Shown: positions 7,962-16,762, counted from the first letter of the stretch. The stretch: 28,474 nt of DNA from an uncultured Oscillospiraceae bacterium (GCA_910587335.1 CAJUMG010000016.1:1-28474); one strand, 5' to 3'. The notes: a model not told the origin generated them from the sequence alone. Numbers and translations: made by a program.

Positions 7962-8977
7962 AAGCTGCTGTGTTTGCTTATAGCCGTCAGGGGTGCCGGA
8001 CTGCCCGACAGGTCCTGCGCTATTTAAAGGGGCAAGAGGTCCGCGCATACACGATGGAGCGGTTTGATGAGCCTGGCTTTCAGCCGCTTCCCCGTCCTGG
8101 CAGACCGCTTTACAGAGAAGTTTTCTCGTGGGCGGACGCGATGGTATTTGTCGGTTCCGTCGGCATTGCCGTGCGGGAAATCGCCCCATTTGTGAAGGAT
8201 AAACGGACCGACCCGGCGGTTCTCTCCATCGACGAGCTGGGGACCTTTGTAATACCAATTCTTTCCGGACACATTGGCGGCGCCAACGCTATCGCCCTAG
8301 AGCTGGCCCATGTATTAAAGGCCGAACCGGTGATTACCACCGCCACCGACATCAATGGAAAGTTTTCGGTAGATGCTTGGGCTGCTCGCCAGGGCCTATT
8401 TATTACCGATTTAAAAATGGCAAAAAGGGTGTCCGCCGCAATTTTAGAACAAAATGTCCCCTTCGCCAGCGATTTTCCCATTGTAGGAAGTCTTCCAGGT
8501 GGGTTGGTCCAGGAAAGCGCCGGTGAAATCGGTATTTGCGTTTCCTGCCGGGAATATCGGCCCTTTGACCGCACCATGCTGCTGGTGCCGCCGGTTCTCC
8601 ATCTGGGTATTGGGTGCCGCCGAGGAATACAGGAGCAGGAGATTGGTGCGGCTGTCGATACTGTGCTGAAGGAGTATGGCTTTCATTCCAAAGCGGTCAA
8701 GCTGGCGGCTTCTATCGACCGAAAGGCGGATGAGGCGGGACTTTTGTCCTTCTGCCAAAAACGAGGATTGCCTTTGTCCTTTTACACAGCAGATGCGCTG
8801 CGGGCGCTGCCGGGCGATTATACCGCCTCCCAACGGGTTTTACAGGTGACAGGCGTGGACAATGTGTGCGAACGAGCCGCCATGATGGGAGCGGAAAGAT
8901 TGCTGGTAAGAAAGACGGTCCAAAACGGTGTGACCGTTGCAGTCGCGGCAGAAAGCTGGGAGGTGCGCTTTGAATAG
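7958..8977 (+). CDS. cbiG: Cobalt-precorrin-5A hydrolase
   Basis: CbiG opens the delta-lactone of cobalt-precorrin-5A and releases acetaldehyde. The protein has 339 residues and all three parts of the family: an N-terminal domain with WADAMVFVGSVGIAVREIAP (about 58-77), a middle domain with SGHIGGANAIA and TDINGKFSVDAWA, and the C-terminal domain starting near LHLGIGCRRG. The four-base overlap with cbiF implies coupled translation. Its 3' end overlaps the cbiH-like remnant by 8 bases. Confidence 0.95.
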   Translation: MKAAVFAYSRQGCRTARQVLRYLKGQEVRAYTMERFDEPGFQPLPRPGRPLYREVFSWADAMVFVGSVGIAVREIAPFVKDKRTDPAVLSIDELGTFVIPILSGHIGGANAIALELAHVLKAEPVITTATDINGKFSVDAWAARQGLFITDLKMAKRVSAAILEQNVPFASDFPIVGSLPGGLVQESAGEIGICVSCREYRPFDRTMLLVPPVLHLGIGCRRGIQEQEIGAAVDTVLKEYGFHSKAVKLAASIDRKADEAGLLSFCQKRGLPLSFYTADALRALPGDYTASQRVLQVTGVDNVCERAAMMGAERLLVRKTVQNGVTVAVAAESWEVRFE

Positions 8978-9155
8978 GCTGAGCTTTGTAAAGGTTGGAC
9001 CCGAAAATGGGGAAGGCCGTACCATCCACACGCATCAGGTGCAGAAGAAATGTGCGGCCATTACCGGATACACGACCCTTGTGGACTTGATCCGCGAACG
9101 CCGCTCTGACAAGGAATCTGCCATTACTCAGATGATCACACCAGGAGGTTATTAG
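8970..9155 (+). pseudogene. cbiH: cbiH remnant: N-terminal 61 codons of a C17-methyltransferase
   Basis: An open frame of 61 codons starts with TTG at 8970, with GGGAGGTG a few bases upstream. Its sequence follows the N-terminus of CbiH/CobJ, the C17-methyltransferase: LSFVKVGPENGEGRT matches the usual glycine-rich start in worn form, and ITGYTTLVDLI matches the family phrase VVGYKTYVDLI. It stops at TPGGY, and its last codons carry the ribosome site of the next gene. Intact CbiH is about 240 residues; everything after the first ~45 matching residues is gone, including the second SAM motif. The first glycine motif is also altered (GPEN for GPG). It cannot be an active methylase. The recognition rests on short motifs only. 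Confidence 0.65.
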
Positions 9156-9156
9156 G

Positions 9157-11139
9157 ATGCATAAGATCTGTGTATTTGCTGGAACGGCGGAAGGGCGGCG
9201 GCTGATTGAATTTTTGGCAGATCAAAAGCAAGTCTCGATAACGGCCTGCGTTGCTACTGAATACGGTAAAATGCTTTTGCCAGCTTTCCCCAATCTCACT
9301 GTGTCGGATCAAAGGTTGGACCAAAAGGAAATGGAAGCCCTGATGGAAAAAGACCGGTTTGATTTGGTCATAGACGCAACCCATCCTTATGCGGTCCAGG
9401 CGACTGAGAATATCAAAAAGGCCTGCGCTGCCGTAAAAATAGATTATCTGCGCCTTTGCCGGGATGTAGACCCTGTTCCCCCAAATGTGATGATTTTTCC
9501 AGATGCCGCCGGTGCGGTAAGGTTTTTGAAAGAAACCGAAGGGAATATCCTACTGACCACCGGCAGTAAAGAGCTTTCCGTTTACACAGAGATGGAGCGT
9601 TTTAAAGAGCGTGTCTATGCCAGGGTGCTTCCGATGGAAGAATCTTTGAAGCTGTGTCGGGAAGCGGGCTTATCTGCCTCTCACATTCTTGCAGTACAGG
9701 GGCCGTTTTCGCTGGAAATGAATCTGGCTATGCTCCGTTTTACCAAAGCGCAGTATCTGGTTACCAAGATGACAGGAAGTCCCGGCGGTTTTGCGGAAAA
9801 AATTGCCGCTGCCGAACAGGCCGGAGCCGTGCCGGTGATCATCGGGCGGCCGCCGGAGCAAAGCGGTTTGTCCCTTTCTCAGACGATCGGCCTGCTTTGT
9901 TCCCGGTATGGACTGGGCCCCAAACAGCAGGTGTGTATCGTTGGCATTGGTCCAGGCGTACCTGGCATGATGACCCAGCAGGCACAGGAAAGCATCCGGG
10001 CGGCGGACTGTATCATTGGCGCCGACCGGATGATACAAGCGTCTGCTAGACCGGATCAGGCGACGTTTTGTGCCATCCGGCCGGAACAGATCCGGTCTTT
10101 CCTGCTGGCGCATCCGGAATATCGGCGCTTTGCGGTTGTGCTGTCCGGTGATGTGGGCTTTTTTAGCGGCGCCAAAAAGCTTCTCCCACTTTTGGAGGGG
10201 GTCGATGTCCAGGTAATACCCGGAATCAGCTCCCTTGTCTATCTGTGCGCCCGGCTGGGTACCTCCTATGAAGATGTGGTTTCGATCAGTCTGCATGGCA
10301 GAGAGCACGATATTGTGCCGGATGTTTTTGCCAATCCGAGAGTATTTGTCCTGGTAGGGGGCGAAGGGGGGATGTCCGGCCTTTGTCAAACGCTGGTCGG
10401 CGCTGGCCTAGGGGATGTGTATCTGAGCGTGGGAGAGCGTCTTAGCTATCCCACAGAAAGGATCACAGCGGGTACCGCCGCCGAGCTCGCGGGGCAACAC
10501 TTTGATTCGCTGAGTGTGGCGCTGATCGAGAATAAAAATTCCAAGGCGGTGGTGACCCACGGCGTACCGGACGAAGCGTTTTTGCGCGGCGGATCGGAAA
10601 ATCCGGTCCCCATGACCAAAAGCGAGGTGCGCTCGGTCTGTCTTTCCAAGCTTCAGCTGACGGCGGACGCGATTTGTTGGGACGTGGGGGCGGGAACCGG
10701 ATCGGTCGCGATTGAAATGGCGATGCAGGCCGGGCGCGGACAAATTTTTGCCATCGAGCAAAAGGAGGAGGCAGTCGCGCTGCTGGAGGAAAACCGCAGA
10801 CGATTTGGCACCCAAAATTTGGAAATTATTCAGGGGCGCGCGCCAAAAATCTGTCAGGATCTGCCCGCTCCAACCCATGTTTTTATCGGCGGAAGTTCCG
10901 GTAATATGCGAGAAATTCTCCAGCTTATTTTGGAAAAAAGCCCTCTGGCACGCATTGTGGCAACAGCCGTCACATTGGAATCGTCTGCCGAGCTGACCCA
11001 GTGCCTGACAGCCTTCCCCTTTGTGAAAACCGAGATCGTATCGCTGACCGTGGCGCGGGACAGACCGGTGGGAAAATATCATCTGATGATGGGGCAAAAT
11101 CCCATTTATGTTTTTACCATGCAAGGAGGAGACCGATGA
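9157..11139 (+). CDS. cbiJET: CbiJ-CbiE-CbiT fusion: cobalt-precorrin-6A reductase and cobalt-precorrin-7/6B methylases
   Basis: Three enzymes are joined in 660 residues. Residues 1 to about 255 are CbiJ (CobK-type precorrin-6A reductase): GTAEGR at 9-14 is the nucleotide-binding start, with DATHPYAVQATEN and TGSKEL further on. Residues 259 to about 460 are CbiE, a tetrapyrrole methylase opening with VGIGPGVPGMMT and containing SGDVGFFSGA, for C5 methylation. Residues about 466 to 660 are CbiT, which methylates C15 and decarboxylates, with class I SAM motif DVGAGTGSVAIE from residue 509. CbiET fusions are common; adding CbiJ in front is less so. The frame is open throughout with no join irregularity. 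The stop overlaps cbiB in ATGA. Confidence 0.93.
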   Translation: MHKICVFAGTAEGRRLIEFLADQKQVSITACVATEYGKMLLPAFPNLTVSDQRLDQKEMEALMEKDRFDLVIDATHPYAVQATENIKKACAAVKIDYLRLCRDVDPVPPNVMIFPDAAGAVRFLKETEGNILLTTGSKELSVYTEMERFKERVYARVLPMEESLKLCREAGLSASHILAVQGPFSLEMNLAMLRFTKAQYLVTKMTGSPGGFAEKIAAAEQAGAVPVIIGRPPEQSGLSLSQTIGLLCSRYGLGPKQQVCIVGIGPGVPGMMTQQAQESIRAADCIIGADRMIQASARPDQATFCAIRPEQIRSFLLAHPEYRRFAVVLSGDVGFFSGAKKLLPLLEGVDVQVIPGISSLVYLCARLGTSYEDVVSISLHGREHDIVPDVFANPRVFVLVGGEGGMSGLCQTLVGAGLGDVYLSVGERLSYPTERITAGTAAELAGQHFDSLSVALIENKNSKAVVTHGVPDEAFLRGGSENPVPMTKSEVRSVCLSKLQLTADAICWDVGAGTGSVAIEMAMQAGRGQIFAIEQKEEAVALLEENRRRFGTQNLEIIQGRAPKICQDLPAPTHVFIGGSSGNMREILQLILEKSPLARIVATAVTLESSAELTQCLTAFPFVKTEIVSLTVARDRPVGKYHLMMGQNPIYVFTMQGGDR

Positions 11140-12101
11140 TGAAGCAATCTCTACTGGCGCTTTTTATCGGCTTTGGCATGGACATGCTGTTGGGTGATCC
11201 GCATGGCTTTCCCCATCCGGTGATTGCCATTGGCAAGCTAATTGCCGGCTTGGAAAAGATATTCCGCAAAGTTTTCCCCAAAGGACGCCGGGGCGAGATT
11301 GCTGCTGGTGGGTTCGTATGGGTGGTGACCGCATGTATATCCACAGCGGTTCCGTTTTTGCTTTTGCAGCTGTTTGGCCGAATGCATCCTTGGCTGGGGC
11401 TGGCGGCAGAAAGCGTGATGTGCTGGCAGATTCTTGCTGCAAAGTCTCTTCGGGAAGAAAGCATGCAGGTTTACCGGGCGCTAAAGTCAGGGGATTTAGA
11501 AAAATCCCGTTATGCGGTCTCTATGATTGTAGGCCGCGATACCGAGCGGCTTGATGAAGCCGGAGTGACCCGCGCGGCGGTGGAGACGGTGGCGGAAAAT
11601 ACTTCGGACGGGGTCATTGCACCGCTTCTTTTTCTGGCGATTGGCGGCGCGCCGCTGGGCTTTTTTTATAAAGCGGTCAACACCATGGATTCGATGTTGG
11701 GTTATATCGACCCACCGTATACAAATATTGGCTTAATTCCCGCAAAAATGGACGATGTGTTCAATTTTATCCCTGCTCGTTTCTGCGCGTTGCTGATGCT
11801 GGCAGTTGGGACACTTTTGGGCATGGATGCCAAAAACGGTTGGAAAATTTTTCGGCGGGACCGTTACTGCCACGCCAGTCCCAATTCGGCGCAGACAGAA
11901 TCGGTTTGCGCCGGGCTGCTCGGTGTGCGGCTGGCGGGAGACGCCTGGTACCATGGCGTACTGCACAAAAAAATGTATATTGGCGATTCCATAAGAGAGA
12001 TCGAACAGGAGGATATTCCTAAATCCTGCCGGCTGATGTATGGAACGGCTGTGCTGGCACTTCTCCTCTTTGGTGGTGTGAAAGCGCTGTTTTTGTTTTA
12101 A
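11136..12101 (+). CDS. cbiB: Adenosylcobinamide-phosphate synthase
   Basis: CbiB is a membrane enzyme that attaches the aminopropanol phosphate arm to adenosylcobyric acid. The protein has 321 residues with several hydrophobic segments. Family phrases are DMLLGDPHGFPHPVIAIGKL (about 15-34), SMIVGRDTERLDEAGV, ETVAENTSDGVIAPL and KAVNTMDSMLGY. Two adjacent ATG codons (11136 and 11139) share the ribosome site AAGGAGGA; 11136 is chosen for the 4-base overlap with the fusion gene and normal spacing, but 11139 is equally possible. The substrate arm is made by the next gene, cobD. Confidence 0.95.
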   Translation: MMKQSLLALFIGFGMDMLLGDPHGFPHPVIAIGKLIAGLEKIFRKVFPKGRRGEIAAGGFVWVVTACISTAVPFLLLQLFGRMHPWLGLAAESVMCWQILAAKSLREESMQVYRALKSGDLEKSRYAVSMIVGRDTERLDEAGVTRAAVETVAENTSDGVIAPLLFLAIGGAPLGFFYKAVNTMDSMLGYIDPPYTNIGLIPAKMDDVFNFIPARFCALLMLAVGTLLGMDAKNGWKIFRRDRYCHASPNSAQTESVCAGLLGVRLAGDAWYHGVLHKKMYIGDSIREIEQEDIPKSCRLMYGTAVLALLLFGGVKALFLF

Positions 12102-12115
12102 AGGAGGAAGAAGCT

Positions 12116-13174
12116 ATGCTTTATAAAACCCAAAATCCCCATGGAGGCGACCTGTATTCTTATCCGGACATGCTGGATTTTTCCGCCAATTTAAATCCTT
12201 TGGGTACGCCCCTTTCAGTCCAGCGAGCTGCCAAGGATTCTTTATCCGACCTCAACCGTTATCCTGACCCTTATTGCAGAGAGCTTGTAAAGGCCATCGC
12301 CCAGTTTGAAAAGACCAGGGAACGTTTTGTTTTGTGTGGCTGCGGCGCGGCGGAGCTGATCTATTCCTACTGCGCCGCGGTAAAACCCAAACACGCGCTG
12401 GAATTGGCGCCAACCTTCTCGGAATACGCCGCAGCTCTGGAAACGGTAGGCTGCCAGACCGAGAGATGGACACTGCAAAAGGAAAATGGCTTTATGCTGG
12501 ACGAGCGGTTTTGCACTTTTCTTGCATCGGGCGGCTGGGATGTGGTTTTTCTTTGCAATCCCAATAATCCCACAGGGCAGTTGATTGATCCGCCCCTACT
12601 GGAGCAAATTGTACAAATCTGCCATAGAAAGGGTATCCGTCTTTTTGTAGATGAATGCTTTTTGGACTTTACAGATGTTTGGCAGGAACAAAGCGTGAAG
12701 CGGTGGCTTAGCACCCATCCGGAAATTTTGATTTTGAAAGCCTTTACCAAGAGCTATGGCATGGCCGCCCTGCGGCTGGGATATTGTCTGAGCGGGGATG
12801 AAAGGCTCCTGGCCGCCATGAGCCGAATGGTGCAGCCTTGGAATGTATCGGCTCCGGCGCAGGCCGCGGGCATTGCGGCGCTGGGTGAAACGGATTTTTT
12901 AGAGCGGACGCGGCAGATCGTCCGGCAGCAGCGAAGCTGGCTGCAAAAGAATCTGTCTTCTCTGGGGCTGACGGTTTATCCTTCCTGCGCCAATTATCTG
13001 CTGCTGTATAGTCCCTATCCTTTATGGGGAGAGCTGATGAAGCGAAAAATCGTTGTGCGAAATTGCGAGAATTATGTGGGCCTTGGCGCCGGGTGGTTTC
13101 GCGCCGCGGTAAAACAGCCGCAGGAAAATCAAAGGCTGGTGGCCGCTTTGCAAGAAATTTTGGAGGCATTATGA
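12116..13174 (+). CDS. cobD: L-threonine-O-3-phosphate decarboxylase
   Basis: This PLP enzyme makes (R)-1-amino-2-propanol phosphate for CbiB. The protein has 352 residues and the class I/II aminotransferase fold. The N-terminus HGGDLYSYPDMLDFSANLNP is typical of CobD, followed by NRYPDPYCREL. CNPNNPTGQ binds the cofactor, VDECFLDF carries the Asp that contacts the pyridine nitrogen, and Lys212 in AFTKSYGMAALRLGY is the Schiff-base lysine. Histidinol-phosphate aminotransferase is the main look-alike; the N-terminal motif and the operon decide for CobD. No threonine kinase (pduX) is seen, so its substrate must come from elsewhere. AAAGGAGG lies upstream of the start. Confidence 0.92.
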   Translation: MLYKTQNPHGGDLYSYPDMLDFSANLNPLGTPLSVQRAAKDSLSDLNRYPDPYCRELVKAIAQFEKTRERFVLCGCGAAELIYSYCAAVKPKHALELAPTFSEYAAALETVGCQTERWTLQKENGFMLDERFCTFLASGGWDVVFLCNPNNPTGQLIDPPLLEQIVQICHRKGIRLFVDECFLDFTDVWQEQSVKRWLSTHPEILILKAFTKSYGMAALRLGYCLSGDERLLAAMSRMVQPWNVSAPAQAAGIAALGETDFLERTRQIVRQQRSWLQKNLSSLGLTVYPSCANYLLLYSPYPLWGELMKRKIVVRNCENYVGLGAGWFRAAVKQPQENQRLVAALQEILEAL

Positions 13175-13175
13175 T

Positions 13176-14639
13176 ATGGCAAAATGCATCATGATTCAAG
13201 GGACGATGTCCGGCGCGGGAAAAAGCCTGCTGACTGCGGGATTATGCCGGGTTTTCCGACAGGATGGATACCGTGTCGCGCCCTTTAAAAGCCAGAATAT
13301 GGCTTTGAATTCCTTTATTACCGCTTCGGGCAAGGAAATGGGGCGTGCACAGGTGGTGCAGGCCCAGGCAGCGGGTATCGCGCCCGATGTGCGGATGAAC
13401 CCCATTTTACTCAAGCCCACTACCGATGTGGGAAGTCAGGTCATTGTAAATGGCGCCGTACAGGGGAATATGCGGGCCATGGAGTATTACCGCCGTAAAA
13501 AAGAGTACATCCCCGCCATTTTAGAAGCTTATCACAGCCTTGCTAAGGAGTATGATATTTTGGTGATCGAAGGGGCGGGAAGTCCTGCGGAGATCAACCT
13601 GAAGCAGGAGGACATTGTCAATATGGGTTTCGCCAAGCTGGTGGACGCACCTGTCCTGCTGGTCGGGGATATTGACCGGGGCGGCGTGTTTGCTCAGCTG
13701 TATGGCACGGTCGCCCTATTGGAGCGGGAGGAGCGCGCACGGATCAAAGGGGTGGTTGTGAACAAATTCCGGGGAGACCGGTCCATCCTTGATCCGGGAT
13801 TAAAAATTTTAGAGGATCTGTGCGGTGTGCCGGTGACAGGGGTGGTGCCCTATGTGCATGTGGACATCGACGATGAGGACAGCTTAACCGACCGTTTTGC
13901 CCGCGGCGAGACGCCAAAAGAGCTGGACGCAGCGGTGATCCGTCTGCCCCGTATCGCGAACTTTACGGACTTTGGTCCCTTTGAACGATACGAAAACCTT
14001 TCGCTGCGCTACGTGGACCGTCCCGGGGATTTGGGCCAGCCGGATATTATCTTTCTACCGGGGACAAAAAGCACCATTGCCGATCTTCTGTGGCTGCGGC
14101 AAAACGGCTTGGAGGCGGCAATCCAAAAGGCGGCATCCAGAGGGACGCTGATCATCGGCATCTGCGGCGGCTACCAGATGATGGGGCGCACCATCTCAGA
14201 TCCGGATGGGGTAGAGGCCAGCGGCATTACCCAGATAAACGGTATGGGTTTGATCGGCATGGAAACGGTGTTTAAGGGTGAAAAAATCCAGACCCAGGTC
14301 AAAGGTGTATTTTCTTCGGTGCAGGGGCAGCTTTCCTCTTTGAACGGTCTTTCCTATGAAGGGTATGAAATTCATATGGGACGCAGCCGGGAAAAACGGC
14401 CTGCACTGGAAGGCAGTGGCTCGGTGTACGGCAGCTATATCCATGGGATCTTTGATGCGTCCGGCATTAGTGAAGCGATTTTGCGTTCGGTCTGTGAGAA
14501 AAAAGGCATGGATTTTGCCCGCCTAAAAAGCTTTGACGCAAGAGAATACAAAGAGAGACAGTATGATCTTTTGGCGGATGCTGTGCGAAGCGGGCTGGAC
14601 ATGGATTATGTGTACCGCGTCGTGCATCGGGAGGTGTAG
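13176..14639 (+). CDS. cbiP: Cobyric acid synthase
   Basis: CbiP amidates the b, d, e and g side chains of adenosylcobyrinate diamide. It has 487 residues in the usual two domains. The synthetase part has P-loop GTMSGAGKS at 9-17, then FKSQNMALNS and the phrase IEGAGSPAEINL. The amidotransferase part has FLPGTKSTIADL and nucleophile Cys330 in GICGGYQMMG, and ends with GSYIHGIFD. These motifs separate it from CbiA in the same operon. It begins one base after the cobD stop, with TGGAGG 9 bases upstream, inside the end of cobD. Confidence 0.96.
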   Translation: MAKCIMIQGTMSGAGKSLLTAGLCRVFRQDGYRVAPFKSQNMALNSFITASGKEMGRAQVVQAQAAGIAPDVRMNPILLKPTTDVGSQVIVNGAVQGNMRAMEYYRRKKEYIPAILEAYHSLAKEYDILVIEGAGSPAEINLKQEDIVNMGFAKLVDAPVLLVGDIDRGGVFAQLYGTVALLEREERARIKGVVVNKFRGDRSILDPGLKILEDLCGVPVTGVVPYVHVDIDDEDSLTDRFARGETPKELDAAVIRLPRIANFTDFGPFERYENLSLRYVDRPGDLGQPDIIFLPGTKSTIADLLWLRQNGLEAAIQKAASRGTLIIGICGGYQMMGRTISDPDGVEASGITQINGMGLIGMETVFKGEKIQTQVKGVFSSVQGQLSSLNGLSYEGYEIHMGRSREKRPALEGSGSVYGSYIHGIFDASGISEAILRSVCEKKGMDFARLKSFDAREYKERQYDLLADAVRSGLDMDYVYRVVHREV

Positions 14640-14642
14640 AAT

Positions 14643-15170
14643 ATGGAAAAGCAGCCAGCAGGACTCATCCATCTCTACTGCGGCGACGGAAAGGGGAAAA
14701 CCACCGCCGCCACAGGTCTGGCCGTTCGAATGGCAGGAGCGGGCAAACAGGTCGTTTTTGCCCAGTTTTATAAAAACGGCAGCTCCTGCGAAATAAAAGC
14801 AATGGCCGCCCTGGGCGTTTTGCCAATGCATTGTAAAACAGTTCCAGGGCGGTTCAGTCAGATGGACCCGTCCGACCGCGATCAGGCCCGAAAGGACTAC
14901 AGCCGTTTTTTGCTCACAGTATTTCAGGCGGCGGAGCAGGCGGACCTGTTGGTTTTGGACGAGGTGATATCCGCCAGCAATCATGGAACCGTCGAGGAAG
15001 AGCGGCTCATCCAGCTTCTGTGCGAAAAGCCGGCGGGGCTGGAGGTTGTGCTGACCGGACGGGATCCCTCCAGGCGGCTGCTGGCACTGGCGGATTATGT
15101 AACACAGATGGAAAAAATAAAACATCCCTTTGACAGGGGGATTGGCGCCCGCTGCGGCGTGGAATTTTGA
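14643..15170 (+). CDS. cobO: Cob(I)yrinic acid a,c-diamide adenosyltransferase (CobA/CobO type)
   Basis: This enzyme transfers the adenosyl group of ATP to the reduced cobalt of corrinoids, making the 5'-deoxyadenosyl ligand. The protein has 175 residues, as usual. The atypical P-loop CGDGKGKTT (13-21) binds ATP in the reverse sense known for this family. Other hallmarks are VVFAQFYKNG, LLVLDEVISA and the phrase VLTGRDP. The C-terminus HPFDRGIGARCGVEF matches the short lid region. GGAGGTG precedes the start. It is the CobA/CobO family and not PduO or EutT. It lies 3 bases after cbiP, whose substrate is an adenosylated corrinoid. Confidence 0.95.
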   Translation: MEKQPAGLIHLYCGDGKGKTTAATGLAVRMAGAGKQVVFAQFYKNGSSCEIKAMAALGVLPMHCKTVPGRFSQMDPSDRDQARKDYSRFLLTVFQAAEQADLLVLDEVISASNHGTVEEERLIQLLCEKPAGLEVVLTGRDPSRRLLALADYVTQMEKIKHPFDRGIGARCGVEF

Positions 15171-15188
15171 CAAAAAGGGGAATGAAGG

Positions 15189-16244
15189 ATGAAGCTACGG
15201 GAAATTCTCGCGCAGATTGTTCCGGCCGATGCTGCGGCGTATCAGGCTTGTGCCGCTCGGTTCGACCAGATCGCAAAACCCATCGGTAGTCTGGGCAGGC
15301 TGGAAGAGCTTTTTAAGTGCATTGCCGCCATCAATGGAACCCCGAAAGTTGATCTGGGCCGACGGTGTGTCCTGGTTTTTTGTGCGGATAACGGCGTGCT
15401 GGCCCAGGGTGTTGCCCAAAGCACCAGCGAGGTTACCACCGCGATCGGCCGCTCTCTTGCGGCCGGAACAGCCAGCGTCAGTATGATGGCCCGTGCCGCC
15501 GGGGCCGACGTTTTTCCCATCGACATGGGGATGGGTGAGGCTGTCCCGGGTCTGCTGGACCGGCGGCTGGGTGCAGGTACGGCGGATATTTCCCAAATGC
15601 CGGCTATGGATTACGAAACGGCAAAAAGGGGAATTCTCATAGGAATCGAATTGGTCCGGCAGCGCAAGGAGGAGGGGTACCGTATTATCGCAACCGGCGA
15701 GGCGGGCATCGGAAATACAACGACCTCCAGCGCGGTAGCCAGTGTGCTTTTGGACCGTTCTCCCGAGGAGGTGACCGGCCGTGGATCCGGCCTGACGGAC
15801 GAGGGCCTTGCCAGAAAACAGTGGGCCATCCGGCGGGCGATTGAAGTCAACCGGCCGGATGCCACCGATCCCATCGACGTCCTTGCCAAGCTGGGTGGAT
15901 TCGACCTTGCGGGCATGACTGGTGCTTTTATTGGCGGCGCTTTTTATCATATTCCGGTTGTGATTGACGGGTTTATCTCCGCTGTGGCGGCCTTATGCGC
16001 TGTGACGCTGTGTCCCGCTGTCCGGGACTACCTTCTGCCATCGCACATGACGGCGGAGCCCGCTGGAAAGCTTTTGATGGCAAGGCTGGGCCTTGAGCCA
16101 ATTATCCACGGCGAAATGCGTCTGGGCGAGGGAACCGGCGCAGTGGCACTGTTTCCCCTATTGGATCTGGCGGCGGCGGTCTATAACCACGCTGCAACCT
16201 TTGATGATATCCAGGTGGAGGCATACCAGCCATGGGCGAAATAA
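15189..16244 (+). CDS. cobT: Nicotinate-nucleotide:dimethylbenzimidazole phosphoribosyltransferase
   Basis: CobT makes the alpha-ribotide of the lower axial base from nicotinate mononucleotide. The protein has 351 residues. Hallmarks are QIAKPIGSLGRLEEL near the N-terminus, VLVFCADNGV, TGEAGIGNTTTSSAV and, at the C-terminal end, LGEGTGA with Glu314 as the catalytic base equivalent to Glu317 of the Salmonella enzyme. The GNTTTSSA motif binds the phosphate. No gene for dimethylbenzimidazole synthesis (bluB or bza) is in the window, so the lower base is imported, made elsewhere or of another type. It overlaps cobU by 13 bases. Confidence 0.96.
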   Translation: MKLREILAQIVPADAAAYQACAARFDQIAKPIGSLGRLEELFKCIAAINGTPKVDLGRRCVLVFCADNGVLAQGVAQSTSEVTTAIGRSLAAGTASVSMMARAAGADVFPIDMGMGEAVPGLLDRRLGAGTADISQMPAMDYETAKRGILIGIELVRQRKEEGYRIIATGEAGIGNTTTSSAVASVLLDRSPEEVTGRGSGLTDEGLARKQWAIRRAIEVNRPDATDPIDVLAKLGGFDLAGMTGAFIGGAFYHIPVVIDGFISAVAALCAVTLCPAVRDYLLPSHMTAEPAGKLLMARLGLEPIIHGEMRLGEGTGAVALFPLLDLAAAVYNHAATFDDIQVEAYQPWAK

Positions 16245-16762
16245 TTTTGATTTCCGGCCCCAATAACAGCGGAAAAAGCCGTTTTGCGGAAAGCTTGGTT
16301 CAAAAAATAAAGGGCCCCCGTGCCTACATAGCCACCATGATCTCACAGACAGAGGAAAATGCCCGCCGCATTGAAAAGCACCGGCAGCAGCGGAAGGATT
16401 TGGGCTTTAAGACGCTGGAAATCCCCTGTGAGGTTGAAGCGGCAGCCGTCCCGGCCGATGGGGTAGTCCTTTTAGAGGATGTTTCGAATCTGCTTGCCAA
16501 CACGATTTTTGGACAAGGCGAGGGAGAACAGCAGGCGTACCGGCGCATCTGCGAGCTGGCAGACCGTTGCTATCGGCTCATTGCGGTAACCATTTCAGGC
16601 TTGTGCCCCGATTCCTATGAAGGGGAGACCGCCGCTTACATCCATTCGCTTAACCACCTCAATCACATGCTGTTGGAGCGGGCGCAATCGGCGGCGGTGA
16701 TGGAAAACGGTGCGGCAATTTGGCTCAAAGGAGAAATGTTATGCGATGGCTCGAATCCCTGA
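16232..16762 (+). CDS. cobU: Adenosylcobinamide kinase / guanylyltransferase, divergent
   Basis: CobU phosphorylates adenosylcobinamide and then transfers GMP to give adenosylcobinamide-GDP. The protein has 176 residues, close to the usual 180. P-loop GPNNSGKS is at 9-16, YIATM follows, and RRIEKHRQQR holds His50, the likely GMP-accepting residue. LLEDVSNLLANTIF matches the central motif. The C-terminal third is unusual: the family phrase like VSNEVGMGIVP is not seen, and VTISGLCPDSYEGETA stands in its place before NHMLLERAQSAAVMENGAAIWLKG. The N-terminus and the position between cobT and cobS support the call. It overlaps cobS by 22 bases. Confidence 0.85.
   Translation: MGEIILISGPNNSGKSRFAESLVQKIKGPRAYIATMISQTEENARRIEKHRQQRKDLGFKTLEIPCEVEAAAVPADGVVLLEDVSNLLANTIFGQGEGEQQAYRRICELADRCYRLIAVTISGLCPDSYEGETAAYIHSLNHLNHMLLERAQSAAVMENGAAIWLKGEMLCDGSNP

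Noticed and set aside
8970..9155. Frameshifted but complete cbiH
   Set aside because: Only about 180 bases separate cbiG and cbiJET, too short for the rest of a 240-residue enzyme in any frame.
9670..11124. Long minus-strand frames opposite cbiJET (about 239 and 238 codons)
   Set aside because: They are antisense shadows of a well-supported fusion gene, with His/Arg-rich composition and no family motifs.
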